Assembly (NCBI GenBank): GCA_965230195.1
Contig: OZ245997.1
Location: 5,642,001 to 5,706,000 of the forward strand
Direction: 5' to 3'
Source: Putridiphycobacter sp965230195
GTDB lineage: Bacteria; Bacteroidota; Bacteroidia; Flavobacteriales_D; Crocinitomicaceae
Length of the DNA stretch: 64,000 nt
Shown here: positions 1 through 8,256 of the stretch, one piece after another
Layout of the letters: each line of letters begins with the position of its first letter
How positions within the stretch are numbered: the first letter of the stretch is position 1
Program-made: the position numbers and the translations under genes
The notes under the pieces: generated by a model
What the model saw: only the letters and a program-made list of their open reading frames with translations
Told to the model about the DNA's origin: nothing
The model's database searches: none

Positions 1-282
1 ATGTTTGTTTCTATGGGATATGACTTTGTTAAGAAACCGGTACCATTTACAGCTGGTATCCGTGCTTTTATCAGAATAAAAATATGGAATAAAGAAGGAA
101 AGCGTGTATTATCAATAAATGAATATGGAACTTCCAAAAAAACTGTAGCAATTGTTGGTGGTATTCCATTAATGGATCCGGATAAACTATTACCATTATG
201 CGAAAGTGCTTCAGAAAAATTAGTACAAGATCTGAACAAAAAAATTGGTAAAATGGTAAGTAAAACCGCAAAAAAACTATAA
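1..282 (+). CDS. hypothetical protein, probably 5'-truncated by the window edge
   Basis: An open frame runs from the first base and ends in TAA at 280-282. The ATG at base 1 may be internal, so the real start could lie upstream. The visible 93 residues are basic (pI clearly high), with a Lys-rich tail, no membrane segment and no motif I recognise. A hairpin terminator follows directly, which makes this the last gene of a plus-strand transcript. No function is assigned. Confidence 0.55.
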   Translation: MFVSMGYDFVKKPVPFTAGIRAFIRIKIWNKEGKRVLSINEYGTSKKTVAIVGGIPLMDPDKLLPLCESASEKLVQDLNKKIGKMVSKTAKKL

Positions 283-306
283 TCAATCACTTAGATTGAA
301 ACTAAG

Positions 307-336
307 AAGCCGTGTTAATTGCAGCACGGCTTTTTT
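307..336 (+). terminator. rho-independent terminator
   Basis: Stem GCCGTG/CACGGC, extended by AA/TT, around a 10-nt loop and followed by a run of six T. It ends the transcript of the gene at 1-282. It also argues against an ATG at 296 as the start of the next gene, because that start would place the terminator inside the coding region. Confidence 0.85.
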
Positions 337-394
337 GTTTGCAGTCATTTATGGTTTTTGTAATATTGTATTTCAGAAAGCAAATTTTAAAAGC

Positions 395-850
395 TTGAAT
401 CAAACTTTAAAAACATTGTTAATAATAACAGGAATGTGTGTGCTTTCCTTGATAGCGGCATACTTTGTTAACCTTATCTTTAATCATCTCGGGGATTGGA
501 CAATGTCAATGAATCAAATATTTCTTGTTCACAATTTAAGTATTGTTGATCTTAATCTAATTCGTTGGTTCCCATTATTGATTGCACTTATTTTAAACCT
601 AACCGATACCTGGAATACAAAAACTTATTTCAAAATAGTACTTTGGACTCTATCTTATCTGCTCATCTTTTTGTCTGTTGGAATAGCCATTGCTTTATTT
701 ACATGGACAAATACACAAAATCCTTCTCCTTTATTACCTCAATATCTTAGTTATCAACCATTTAGTTTTTACTGGACAGTATTTATAACCCTTGGTATTA
801 CGCTTCCAATTCTGTTTCATATTTTAAAGAGAAAACACAAAACTACTTAA
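395..850 (+). CDS. small hydrophobic membrane protein of unknown function
   Basis: About 151 residues from a TTG at 395. The frame is open from 296, but that part holds the terminator at 307-336, so I moved the start downstream. An ATG at 434 is the alternative. The protein has four likely membrane segments (residues about 7-30, 56-68, 75-97 and 119-140) and a Lys/Arg/His-rich C-terminal tail. It converges on norB and the coding ends overlap by 8 bp. I recognise no family. The position beside an NO-reductase-like pair is suggestive but proves nothing, since the strands are opposite. Confidence 0.45.
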   Translation: MNQTLKTLLIITGMCVLSLIAAYFVNLIFNHLGDWTMSMNQIFLVHNLSIVDLNLIRWFPLLIALILNLTDTWNTKTYFKIVLWTLSYLLIFLSVGIAIALFTWTNTQNPSPLLPQYLSYQPFSFYWTVFITLGITLPILFHILKRKHKTT

Positions 851-2177
851 GTTCTGTTATCAGTTTAATCAATTGTTTAATTAACGGACATGACATTAAG
901 ACAATCCCTGCAAACAGACTAACCCCTGATAAAATAAATACCAGAAATATTGAATGAGCTCCATCATGAAACTGACTATAAACAAGATCGGGTTCTGCTG
1001 ACAATCGAATAGCCTTATATATTCCTCCCACAATCAAACTAATCCAAAAAATGAATAGTGAAACATTAAAAATATAGTAACCTGCAATCATTAACTTCTG
1101 ATGCGGTAATCTGTTGCTCCCAATCAATTTTGAAGCAATAAATGAAACCGAAGCCAACAGAATGGTTGTGTTAATTCCAATGGTTGTCCCCATAGAATGT
1201 GCTACAGTAACATGTGTACCATGTGTATAATAATTCAAGGTTGGAATTGACAGGAATAAGGCCAAAATAATATTTAAAAATACCCACAGTTCACTGGCCA
1301 TTAGAAAACGGTAAGCCAATAAGTGATTTTTCTTCTTTTCCTGATTAAGCGATTTTGCCCAGTTAAAAATGATGTTGATGAATATGATCCACTCAGTCAT
1401 ACTAATTGCATAAGCCAGAATTCTAATCCAGGGTTGGGTTGGAATAATATAGGTGTGATGTGCCCAGCCAAACATCAGGTTAGTCAGTCCCAGAAAGAAA
1501 AAAAAGAAGGCCGTTTTTCCTCTTCCAACTGAGTCATCTCCTTTTATTTTTGACATAAGGTATATGGCAGTTCCGTAAACCAACATGTTCCAGCTGCCAA
1601 CAAATGACCCGTACGATTTCCATTGAATGGTTAAATCTTTGATATAATCATTACGAATGTCAGAAAAAATCCAAAAATGAGCTTCTGATAAATGGTATGT
1701 CATAAAAATAATACCCACTCCCCACATCCAAAAATAAACCGGCCAGTTTTTAACCTTTCGGAACAATGATTTAAAATAATTGATACCAAAAAACAGCCAG
1801 CCCAGTAGTATTGGAATTGTTAAAAGGGGGAAGTACTCAAGGTATTCTCTTCCCCCCATTTTCCCAAATAAAAGTGAGTAATAAATGCCCAGACCAATCA
1901 GGCAAAACAAAATGAAGTGATATTTTAAAAGCGATATTGAAAAAAGCTTGATTTTCTCTAATTGAGAAATGTAAAAATACAGGCCTCCGGTTGCAGTTAA
2001 AATAACCCATGACACCACAGTTGTAGTGTGCATTGGTCGCAACCGGTTGAATGGCAATATATTTTTAAAAAATTCGGGATCTACATACACAATTGAAATC
2101 AAAACGCCTACTAGCGCACCAACAATCAATGCGCCTAAACCAAGAACTATAAATAGAATTGAGATTTTTTTATCCAT
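843..2177 (-). CDS. norB: NorB-like nitric oxide reductase large subunit (haem-copper oxidase superfamily) with altered ligands
   Basis: 444 residues with about 12 membrane helices, related to cNOR/cbb3 catalytic subunits. Recognisable marks are RPMHT (His50, low-spin haem), FGKMGGREY, the His240-His241 pair in WAHHTY, Glu262, and YYTHGTH followed by VAH (His327, proximal ligand of the active-site haem). By hand alignment with cNOR, the helix that should carry the first FeB histidine and its glutamate (HxxxE) reads GSFVG (Gly190, Gly194), and the usual HxH before the last ligand reads HSM (Met329). A TM5 cluster H162-xx-E165-x-H167 is an unusual addition. The gene lies 7 bp downstream of norC in the same operon. 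NO reduction is the likely role, but these substitutions make the exact family and reaction uncertain. Confidence 0.8.
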   Translation of the reverse strand: MDKKISILFIVLGLGALIVGALVGVLISIVYVDPEFFKNILPFNRLRPMHTTTVVSWVILTATGGLYFYISQLEKIKLFSISLLKYHFILFCLIGLGIYYSLLFGKMGGREYLEYFPLLTIPILLGWLFFGINYFKSLFRKVKNWPVYFWMWGVGIIFMTYHLSEAHFWIFSDIRNDYIKDLTIQWKSYGSFVGSWNMLVYGTAIYLMSKIKGDDSVGRGKTAFFFFFLGLTNLMFGWAHHTYIIPTQPWIRILAYAISMTEWIIFINIIFNWAKSLNQEKKKNHLLAYRFLMASELWVFLNIILALFLSIPTLNYYTHGTHVTVAHSMGTTIGINTTILLASVSFIASKLIGSNRLPHQKLMIAGYYIFNVSLFIFWISLIVGGIYKAIRLSAEPDLVYSQFHDGAHSIFLVFILSGVSLFAGIVLMSCPLIKQLIKLITELK

Positions 2178-2184
2178 ATTCTGA

Positions 2185-2613
2185 TTATTTATATGTGATA
2201 GTTACCCAACCAAATTTATCAAACTGAACATTCGCATTTGGATAATAACCGGTTTGGTCAACTGCCATCAGAAATTGTATTAATTGTTCCTGTTCTTCTG
2301 ATGAAAATTCAAATTTTGGCATTGATTTTATACCGCTATTAAAAAAAGCTCTGGCATAAACTCCTCCTTTTTTTGGGTGCGAAATAATATTAGTAAGATC
2401 AGGCCCCAGATAACCACCTAACCCGTAAAGTTGGTGACATGCCGTACAATTATTATCCTGCCATAGTTTTTGACCTTTTAGCGCTTGTTCATTAAGTACC
2501 AACGTATCATTCTCTGCCGTTTTTTGAGTATAAATGATGATATTATAAACCACAAAAATGGTAGTTAAAGTAAATATAACCATGCGGTTTTTTTTCTGAT
2601 GATTTATAACCAT
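2185..2613 (-). CDS. norC: NorC-like membrane-anchored cytochrome c
   Basis: About 142 residues: a short basic N-terminus, one membrane anchor (residues about 11-29), then a periplasmic monohaem cytochrome c domain with CTACH (Cys56, Cys59, His60) and a MPKF motif whose Met may be the sixth ligand. This matches NorC, the electron entry subunit of NO reductase, and norB follows after 7 bp. The frame is open to 2625, but that ATG overlaps the predicted -7 box at 2623-2630, so the ATG at 2613 is preferred. An ATG at 2583 is possible. Expression is probably driven by the Crp/Fnr-type promoter at 2623-2666. Confidence 0.85.
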   Translation of the reverse strand: MVINHQKKNRMVIFTLTTIFVVYNIIIYTQKTAENDTLVLNEQALKGQKLWQDNNCTACHQLYGLGGYLGPDLTNIISHPKKGGVYARAFFNSGIKSMPKFEFSSEEQEQLIQFLMAVDQTGYYPNANVQFDKFGWVTITYK

Positions 2614-2622
2614 AACGTGACA

Positions 2623-2666
2623 CAAAATTATTGTCCCCGATACAGATCTAAAATGATTTGCATCAT
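2623..2666 (-). promoter_or_regulatory. Crp/Fnr-type promoter of norCB
   Basis: The palindrome ATGAT-TTGC-ATCAT (2653-2666) is followed on the minus strand by a perfect Bacteroidota -7 box TAATTTTG (2630-2623). Their centres are 33 bp apart, which puts the palindrome near -41.5, the usual class II activator position. The same geometry recurs at four other operons in the window. Confidence 0.75.
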
Positions 2667-2722
2667 ACCAATTTTAATAAATCGATTGCCGGATTTTAAG
2701 ATTTAATATCTGAGATACGGAT

Positions 2723-2766
2723 ATGATTAACGTCATTTATTATGTAAACAGGTTTAAATAATTTTG
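2723..2766 (+). promoter_or_regulatory. Crp/Fnr-type promoter of nrdJ
   Basis: ATGAT-TAAC-GTCAT (2723-2736) is followed on the plus strand by the perfect -7 box TAATTTTG (2759-2766), centre to centre 33 bp. The predicted start of transcription is near 2771, leaving a leader of about 218 nt before nrdJ. The norCB and nrdJ promoters are divergent within this 363-bp gap. Confidence 0.7.
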
Positions 2767-2770
2767 CAAG

Positions 2771-2988
2771 GATTGGCCATGGTCAATGGCAAAGATTATA
2801 GTGAAATACTGCATTCACTTAGCGGAGATGGGTGACCAACCTGATCAAAAAAATTAACCATTATTTACCAAAATAACCTTATGAAAAGGATAAATTGTCT
2901 AACTTATCATATGTTTTTTAGATGATTTTTTTGTGAGGTTATTAGTATATGGTGTAACCAGCCTGACGATAATATCAAAATAAAAAAC
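2771..2988 (+). other. long 5' leader of nrdJ, no recognised riboswitch
   Basis: The stretch between the predicted transcription start and the nrdJ ATG is AT-rich. I looked for a cobalamin riboswitch because the enzyme uses adenosylcobalamin, but could not find the conserved B12-box core. A short ATG frame of 14 codons starts at 2881, and I do not claim it is translated. Confidence 0.35.
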
Positions 2989-5550
2989 ATGAAAACATTA
3001 AACCAAAAAACCGAACCAAGCACATTGAAAATGGAATCGTTCGAAACTGTACTTGAAAAGGCCATCACTTATTTTGAAGGAGATGAGTTGGCAGCAACTA
3101 CCTGGATGAATAAGTATGCCATGAAAAATGCAGACGGCCATTTTGTTGAATCCACTCCTGATGATATGCACCGGCGAATGGCAAGAGAATTTGCCAGAAT
3201 TGAACAAAAGTATATTGAACAAAAGATAACCGAAGTTGATACCAAAAGGTTATCGGTCTATGGACAGGAAAGGGATTCATTGGATGAATCTAAAATATAC
3301 AACTACTTTAAAAATTTTAAATATGCTATTCCGCAAGGGAGTGTTATGGCTGGTTTAGGTAACCCGTTCATGCTGGCTTCACTTTCAAATTGTGTGGTCA
3401 TGCCAGAGATATATGATTCATATGGTGGTATTCTTAAAACGGATCAACAATTGGTACAATTATTTAAACGCCGTTGTGGTGTTGGTATTGATTTATCTAC
3501 TATTCGTCCGGCAAATACCAAGGTATCAAATGCTGCCGGAACTACTTCCGGAGCTGTTTCATTTATGGAGCGCTATTCAAATACAACCCGTGAAGTAGCC
3601 CAAAACGGCCGAAGGGGAGCATTGATGTTAACAATGGATATTGCCCACCCGGATATTGAGGATTTTATTACTATTAAGCAGGATTTAACGAAAGTAACCG
3701 GAGCAAACATTTCTGTGAGGCTGTCGGATGAATTTATGAAGGCCGTTCAGAATGATACCGAATACACCCATCAATGGCCTATTGACAGTGATCACCCAAG
3801 TGTTACTAAAACAATTATAGCCAGAGACCTTTGGAAAACAATTATCAAGTCAGCTCATAATACTGCGGAGCCTGGTTTAATTTTCTGGGATCGCCAACAT
3901 TATTATTCTACTTCTTCGGTATACCCTGGATTTAAAAATGTATCTACTAACCCTTGCTCAGAAATTGCTATGCAGGGAGGAGACAGTTGCCGTTTAATTG
4001 CACTTAACATTTGTAATTTTATTGTTGATCCGTTTACTGTTAAAGCTCGATTTGATTATAAAAAATGGTATGAAATCACTTACGAATCGCAACGTTTAAT
4101 GGACAATTTAGTGGATTTGGAATTAGAAGCCATTGAACGCATAATACAAAAAGTTAAATCAGATCCTGAGCCTGATTTTGTCAAAAGAGAAGAGCTGGAT
4201 ACCTGGGAATTACTGTATAAAACAGGCCAAAAGGGTCGAAGAACAGGTTTAGGGTTTACAGCATTGGGTGATGCTATGGCTGCATTGGGGTTTGCCTTTG
4301 ATTCAGATGAAGCCATTTCGGAAATAGAAAAAATCATGAAAGAAAAATGCAGGGCTGAATTTGACGCTTCAATTGATATGGCAGTGGAGAGAGGGTCTTT
4401 TCATGGTTTTGATCCTTCAATAGAGAACAGCTCAGAGTTCGTACAAATGATGCAAAAAGAATTACCTGTGGTTTATGAGAGAATGATGGCTAACGGGCGA
4501 AGAAACATTTCCATCAGTACGGTTGCCCCAACCGGAAGTTTAAGTATGCTGGCTCAAACCTCATCAGGAATTGAACCGGTATTTCTACTATCATATAAAC
4601 GTAGAAGAAAGGTAAACCCCGAAGATCAGAATGCTAAAGTGGATTTTGTGGATGACATGGGTGATAAATGGGAAGAATTTGATGTATACCATGGTAAGTT
4701 AAAGGAATGGATGGAGATTACCGGTGAAAATGATATTTCGAAAAGTCCGTATAATGGTTCAACAGCCCAGGAAATTGACTGGATAAGAAGAGTGGAAATC
4801 CAGTCTGTTGTTCAAAAATATGTCACACATTCCATCAGTTCAACCATCAATCTACCACAAGATGTATCGGAAGAACGGGTTGGTGAAATCTATCTTCAAT
4901 CGTGGTTAAAAGGACTAAAGGGAATTACGGTTTACAGAGATGGTTCCAGAACTGGTGTTCTGGTTTCCTCAGAAACAGAAAATGAACAGAAAATAACAAC
5001 TACTGTTCCGCCAAAGAGGCCAAAAAAAATAGATGCTGAAATTCTGCGATTTCAAAACAATAACGAAAAATGGATCGCTGTTATCGGTTTAATAGAAAAT
5101 AAACCTTATGAAATTTTCACAGGAAAGGCTGAAGATTCATTTTTCCTTCCAAACTGGGTGGATAAAGGATGGGTGATTAAAAACAAAAACGAAAAAGGTA
5201 ATACCAGGTATGATTTCCAGTATTGTGACAAAGACTCGTATAAGGTAACTATCGAGGGCTTATCACGGTCATTTGACAAAGAGTTCTGGAATTATGCCAA
5301 ATTAATATCCGGTGTACTGCGTCATGGTATGCCATTAGAATATGTTGTAGATTTAGTTTCAAACCTTGATCTCCACCATGATAACATTAATACCTGGAAA
5401 GCCGGTGTTGCCCGTGCACTTAAAAAGTACATTAAAGATGGTACTGTTGCCGCCGATCATTTATGTGAAGAATGTGGCGACACCAATGGATTAATTTACG
5501 AAGAAGGATGCCTCAAATGTAAAAGTTGCGGTTATTCGAAATGTGGTTAA
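2989..5550 (+). CDS. nrdJ: adenosylcobalamin-dependent (class II) ribonucleoside-diphosphate reductase
   Basis: 853 residues, normal for long NrdJ proteins. It makes deoxyribonucleotides using a B12-generated thiyl radical and needs neither oxygen nor a second subunit. Visible motifs are Cys135 (LSNCVV), NPCSE (Asn321, thiyl-radical Cys323, Glu325) with Cys334 as partner of Cys135, and PTGSLS in the phosphate-binding region. A TSCPD-like segment (about 685-800) and a C-terminal Cys-rich tail (CEEC, CLKC, CGYSKC) follow, the latter being the shuttle that re-reduces the active site. The gene stands alone between its own promoter and the terminator at 5709-5749. The Crp/Fnr-type promoter suggests it is used when oxygen is low. 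Confidence 0.95.
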   Translation: MKTLNQKTEPSTLKMESFETVLEKAITYFEGDELAATTWMNKYAMKNADGHFVESTPDDMHRRMAREFARIEQKYIEQKITEVDTKRLSVYGQERDSLDESKIYNYFKNFKYAIPQGSVMAGLGNPFMLASLSNCVVMPEIYDSYGGILKTDQQLVQLFKRRCGVGIDLSTIRPANTKVSNAAGTTSGAVSFMERYSNTTREVAQNGRRGALMLTMDIAHPDIEDFITIKQDLTKVTGANISVRLSDEFMKAVQNDTEYTHQWPIDSDHPSVTKTIIARDLWKTIIKSAHNTAEPGLIFWDRQHYYSTSSVYPGFKNVSTNPCSEIAMQGGDSCRLIALNICNFIVDPFTVKARFDYKKWYEITYESQRLMDNLVDLELEAIERIIQKVKSDPEPDFVKREELDTWELLYKTGQKGRRTGLGFTALGDAMAALGFAFDSDEAISEIEKIMKEKCRAEFDASIDMAVERGSFHGFDPSIENSSEFVQMMQKELPVVYERMMANGRRNISISTVAPTGSLSMLAQTSSGIEPVFLLSYKRRRKVNPEDQNAKVDFVDDMGDKWEEFDVYHGKLKEWMEITGENDISKSPYNGSTAQEIDWIRRVEIQSVVQKYVTHSISSTINLPQDVSEERVGEIYLQSWLKGLKGITVYRDGSRTGVLVSSETENEQKITTTVPPKRPKKIDAEILRFQNNNEKWIAVIGLIENKPYEIFTGKAEDSFFLPNWVDKGWVIKNKNEKGNTRYDFQYCDKDSYKVTIEGLSRSFDKEFWNYAKLISGVLRHGMPLEYVVDLVSNLDLHHDNINTWKAGVARALKKYIKDGTVAADHLCEECGDTNGLIYEEGCLKCKSCGYSKCG

Positions 5551-5708
5551 AGTCACTAAAAATGCCTCACAAGTTAAATAAGTGAATTGTTTTATAACAC
5601 TTAAATTCGCCGCTTTAAGTTACAACAGCAGGGTTAAGCCAAAATGCAAAGCACAGGTAAATTTTAGGTTGTTGCTAAAACATAATTTCAAAAACAAGTT
5701 GAGTGTAT

Positions 5709-5749
5709 AAGGCCGGGTATTTATCCGATTAACATTGGCACCCGGCCTT
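5709..5749. terminator. strong bidirectional terminator
   Basis: A perfect 10-bp stem AAGGCCGGGT/ACCCGGCCTT with a 21-nt loop lies between convergent nrdJ and modC. T-rich sequence follows on the plus strand and a shorter A/T-rich stretch on the minus strand. Confidence 0.85.
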
Positions 5750-5756
5750 TTAATTT

Positions 5757-6629
5757 TTATACTTTTATAAGAATGGGGTTAAATGCTTTAGAAACAACCA
5801 TTACTTTATCACCTACAGACAAAGCTTCAGCTTCCTGATCAGTTGCAATGATCTCTATGACCATATTACCCGAAAGCACTTTTACAATATTTACTACATC
5901 AGCCGGTTGAATTGATAAAATTGTACCCACAGATTGATACTTCCCACTTATGGTTTGATTTAAAAACAAGGATTCAGGACTTCCAAATTCTTCTACCTGA
6001 CCATTTGAAACTTTAACTACCTTATTAGCCATTTTAAAAATTTCTGATATATCATGGCTGACCAAAAAAGTGGTCAGGTTGTATTTTTCGTGGACCATCA
6101 AAATATAATCCTGGAGCTTTTGCCGCATCTGATCATCTAATGCTGAAAGCGGTTCATCAAGCAATAAAATTTCGGGTTGCTGAACCAGGGCCCTGGCCAG
6201 ACCCACTCTTTGTTTTTGTCCCCCTGATAAAGTATCCGGCTTTCTTTGCTCCAGACCTTTTAATTCAATGATATCAATTAGCTCATCAACAATTTTTGTT
6301 GACTGACCTTTTTGAAGGGCATACTCAAGATTTTGCCGTACTGTCATATTGGGAAACAAGGCGTAGTCCTGAAAAACCATTCCAACCTGACGTTGCTGAG
6401 GTGTTAAATTAATATTTTGCGAAGAATCGTACCAGGCCTTTTCATTAATTATAATTTGACCTTTATCCGGAACTGATAATCCGGCAATCTGTTTTAAAAG
6501 GCTGGTTTTACCTGCACCGGAAGGACCATAAACCGATATAAAATCACCGGGTTCAACCGTAAAATCAAGATTCATTCGAAAAGAATCCTTTTTTGAACTC
6601 AGTGTTTTATGTAGGTCAATTTTTATCAT
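5757..6629 (-). CDS. modC: molybdate ABC transporter ATP-binding protein, orphan copy
   Basis: About 290 residues from the ATG at 6629 (MIKIDLHK). The frame extends to 6737, but that part reads through a low-complexity repeat and is unlikely to be coding. It has Walker A GPSGAGKT, a Q-loop, the signature LSGGQKQR, Walker B ILLLDEP, the H-loop SHD, and a C-terminal TOBE/Mop domain of about 65 residues (GTILSI to the end), as in ModC. It energises molybdate import, the metal needed by the Moco genes at 8.2-18.5 kb. The partner genes modA and modB are not adjacent. Upstream lies a repeat and a GxxExxY cassette, so the operon may have been split. Confidence 0.8.
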   Translation of the reverse strand: MIKIDLHKTLSSKKDSFRMNLDFTVEPGDFISVYGPSGAGKTSLLKQIAGLSVPDKGQIIINEKAWYDSSQNINLTPQQRQVGMVFQDYALFPNMTVRQNLEYALQKGQSTKIVDELIDIIELKGLEQRKPDTLSGGQKQRVGLARALVQQPEILLLDEPLSALDDQMRQKLQDYILMVHEKYNLTTFLVSHDISEIFKMANKVVKVSNGQVEEFGSPESLFLNQTISGKYQSVGTILSIQPADVVNIVKVLSGNMVIEIIATDQEAEALSVGDKVMVVSKAFNPILIKV

Positions 6630-6695
6630 TAAAATCTGACTGCAATATAGTGATTGTATTGTCTGGAATAACAATGATTCTTGTTTCAGTGAAAT

Positions 6696-6735
6696 GCGGG
6701 CTTCGAGTCCGCCGGGCTCAGCTGAGACCTCAGCC
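6696..6735. repeat. short GC-rich interspersed repeat with hairpin
   Basis: The sequence contains GCTTCGAGTCCGCCGGGCTC and a perfect GCTGAG-AC-CTCAGC hairpin, then a T-run. The core resembles the GCTTCGACTTCGCTCGGC elements at 61.57-61.75 kb and stands out by G+C from its surroundings. Confidence 0.45.
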
Positions 6736-6759
6736 ACTTTTTAAAGCAAATAAATTATT

Positions 6760-6809
6760 CCACAAAGTCTCACAAAGGAAACACTAAGCTTCACAAAGAA
6801 TTTGATTTG
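6760..6809 (+). repeat. left inverted repeat flanking the GxxExxY gene
   Basis: About 50 bp built on CACAAAG repeats (CCACAAAG, CACAAAGGAA, CACTAAG, TTCACAAAGA, TTGATTTG). It aligns with the reverse complement of 7385-7435 with conserved order and spacing. Confidence 0.6.
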
Positions 6810-6869
6810 TTCATTTGCCAAACTTAGGGGCTTTGAATACTTTTTTAAAATTAAAGGAACAAGTGTAAT

Positions 6870-7259
6870 CTAGCTGGTATTAGTTGTATTGATTATACGT
6901 TTGATACCATCTTTCAAAATTGAAACATGAAAATTCAACAAAATTCCCAGTTTATAATCTCCAAGTTTAAGATAAGTTAAAACCTGAGCAGTATGAACAT
7001 CTGTAAAATAGTCAACTGTTTTTAGTTCAATTACTACTTTATTCTCCACTAATAAATCAATTCTGTATCCATGATTTAGTTTTATGTCCTTATATATTAT
7101 TGGCATTGGTTTTTCCTTAACAACATTTAAATCAGCCTTTGTAAGCTCATAAAACAAACACTCCTGATACGCGGATTCCAAAAGTCCGGGACCTAATTGT
7201 TTATGAACATCAATAGCGCAACCTATTATTTTATTCGATATCTTATTTTCCTCAAACAC
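6870..7259 (-). CDS. GxxExxY family protein (PD-(D/E)XK nuclease-like fold)
   Basis: 129 residues, normal for the family. The name-giving motif is GPGLLESAY (about residues 22-30). A nuclease-like core follows, with RIDLLVENKVVIELK supplying the D...ExK residues. The molecular role of this family is not established. It is widespread in environmental bacteria as a solitary gene. Here it lies alone in a roughly 676-bp unit bounded by inverted repeats (6760-6809 and 7385-7435), between modC and a crp-type gene. That suggests it arrived as a cassette. Confidence 0.85.
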   Translation of the reverse strand: MFEENKISNKIIGCAIDVHKQLGPGLLESAYQECLFYELTKADLNVVKEKPMPIIYKDIKLNHGYRIDLLVENKVVIELKTVDYFTDVHTAQVLTYLKLGDYKLGILLNFHVSILKDGIKRIINTTNTS

Positions 7260-7384
7260 TTAACACTTATAACAGACTATAATATAGTAATTTGTATTAT
7301 TTTCTACGAAAAATATTTTATATAATTATCACACAGGTTCGGGCAAGAAACAAACTCAACCGATATTAATTACACTAAGAAGGT

Positions 7385-7435
7385 CAAATCAATTGATCTT
7401 TGCGAAACTTAGAGATTCTTTGTGTATCTCTGTGG
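7385..7435 (-). repeat. right inverted repeat flanking the GxxExxY gene
   Basis: The reverse complement reads CCACAGAG, CACAAAGAA, CTAAG, TTCGCAAAGA, TTGATTTG, matching the left copy at 6760-6809. The surrounding 7260-7574 gap of 315 bp holds this repeat and otherwise nothing I can identify. Confidence 0.6.
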
Positions 7436-7574
7436 GAAAACCACGGAACTACACACTTAATAATCAATTTATTACCTACGCATAACTTTGGAACAAAATA
7501 ACCCAGCTATTATACAGAGAAGATACTAAGCTCCAATACGGTTTGATTCGCAGGCATACCAGATTCTTGCAGAT

Positions 7575-8243
7575 CTATGACTTCACAAGTTCTGGCCTTG
7601 CCAGGTGTCTCAGGCCTTCCATATCAGCAATATGAATGGCTTTACCATCAATTTTTATAATTCCGTTTTTCTTAAATTCTGCTAAAGTTCTGACTACGGT
7701 TTCATAGGTTGTACCAGCCTTACTGGCAATGTCTTTTCTTGATAGTGTATAGCTCAGTCTTGTGCTATCCTCACTTTCAAAACCGAAGGCTTTATAGTTA
7801 TCGAGAATGGCTCTTGCCACCAAATTTTTAACCGGATAATGCTTGATAGTTGCTTCTGATTTTCTCAACTCTTCCGCAAAAAACATCATCAGTTGGTAAG
7901 TAAAGGCTGTATTGGTTTTGGCCACTGTATTTAAAACATCAACAGGAATAAAACTGACTTCAGTTTCCTCAAGGGTTAAAGCAGATATTGGATATTTCCA
8001 GTTCCCTCCAAATCCCCTGTGACCCAAAATATCACCATTATTTGCCAGCCGAATCAATCGGCGACTGCCATCATATTGACGGTAGGTAATTTTTACTTTA
8101 CCTGAATCAATAATATACAATCCTTTGGTTTCTTCGCCAGCCTGAAATATATATTCATCCTTTCCATAAGTTTTGGTTTCCTTATGAAAATTGATAAACT
8201 CCTGCCATTCTTTTGTACAATGCTCCTCTATAAATGTCTTCAT
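7575..8243 (-). CDS. Crp/Fnr family transcriptional regulator
   Basis: 222 residues: an N-terminal cyclic-nucleotide-binding-type beta-roll (about 20-120), a dimerisation helix, and a C-terminal winged helix with recognition helix TTYETVVRTL. Its Glu and Arg correspond to those of FNR that read TGAT half-sites. There is no N-terminal cysteine cluster (one Cys only), so it is not an Fe-S FNR. It could be a DNR/NnrR-like NO or redox sensor, but the ligand cannot be told from sequence. It is the last gene of a hemerythrin-moaA-crp operon, starting 13 bp after moaA. Confidence 0.85.
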   Translation of the reverse strand: MKTFIEEHCTKEWQEFINFHKETKTYGKDEYIFQAGEETKGLYIIDSGKVKITYRQYDGSRRLIRLANNGDILGHRGFGGNWKYPISALTLEETEVSFIPVDVLNTVAKTNTAFTYQLMMFFAEELRKSEATIKHYPVKNLVARAILDNYKAFGFESEDSTRLSYTLSRKDIASKAGTTYETVVRTLAEFKKNGIIKIDGKAIHIADMEGLRHLARPELVKS

Positions 8244-8256
8244 TCAAATATTGATA

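Noticed and set aside
296..394. N-terminal extension of the small membrane protein from the ATG at 296
   Set aside because: It would contain a rho-independent terminator (307-336) and a polar segment before the first membrane helix.
2771..2988. Cobalamin riboswitch before the B12-dependent nrdJ
   Set aside because: I looked for the conserved B12-box and GCCACTG-type core and did not find it; the leader is AT-rich without a convincing multi-stem layout.
6690..6735. tRNA fragment (GCGGGCTTCGAGTCCGCC resembles a T-arm)
   Set aside because: No acceptor, D or anticodon arm is present; it fits the dispersed GCTTCGACTTCGCTC element better.
6630..6737. 36-residue N-terminal extension of ModC
   Set aside because: It translates a GC-rich interspersed repeat; the ABC domain starts normally at the ATG at 6629.
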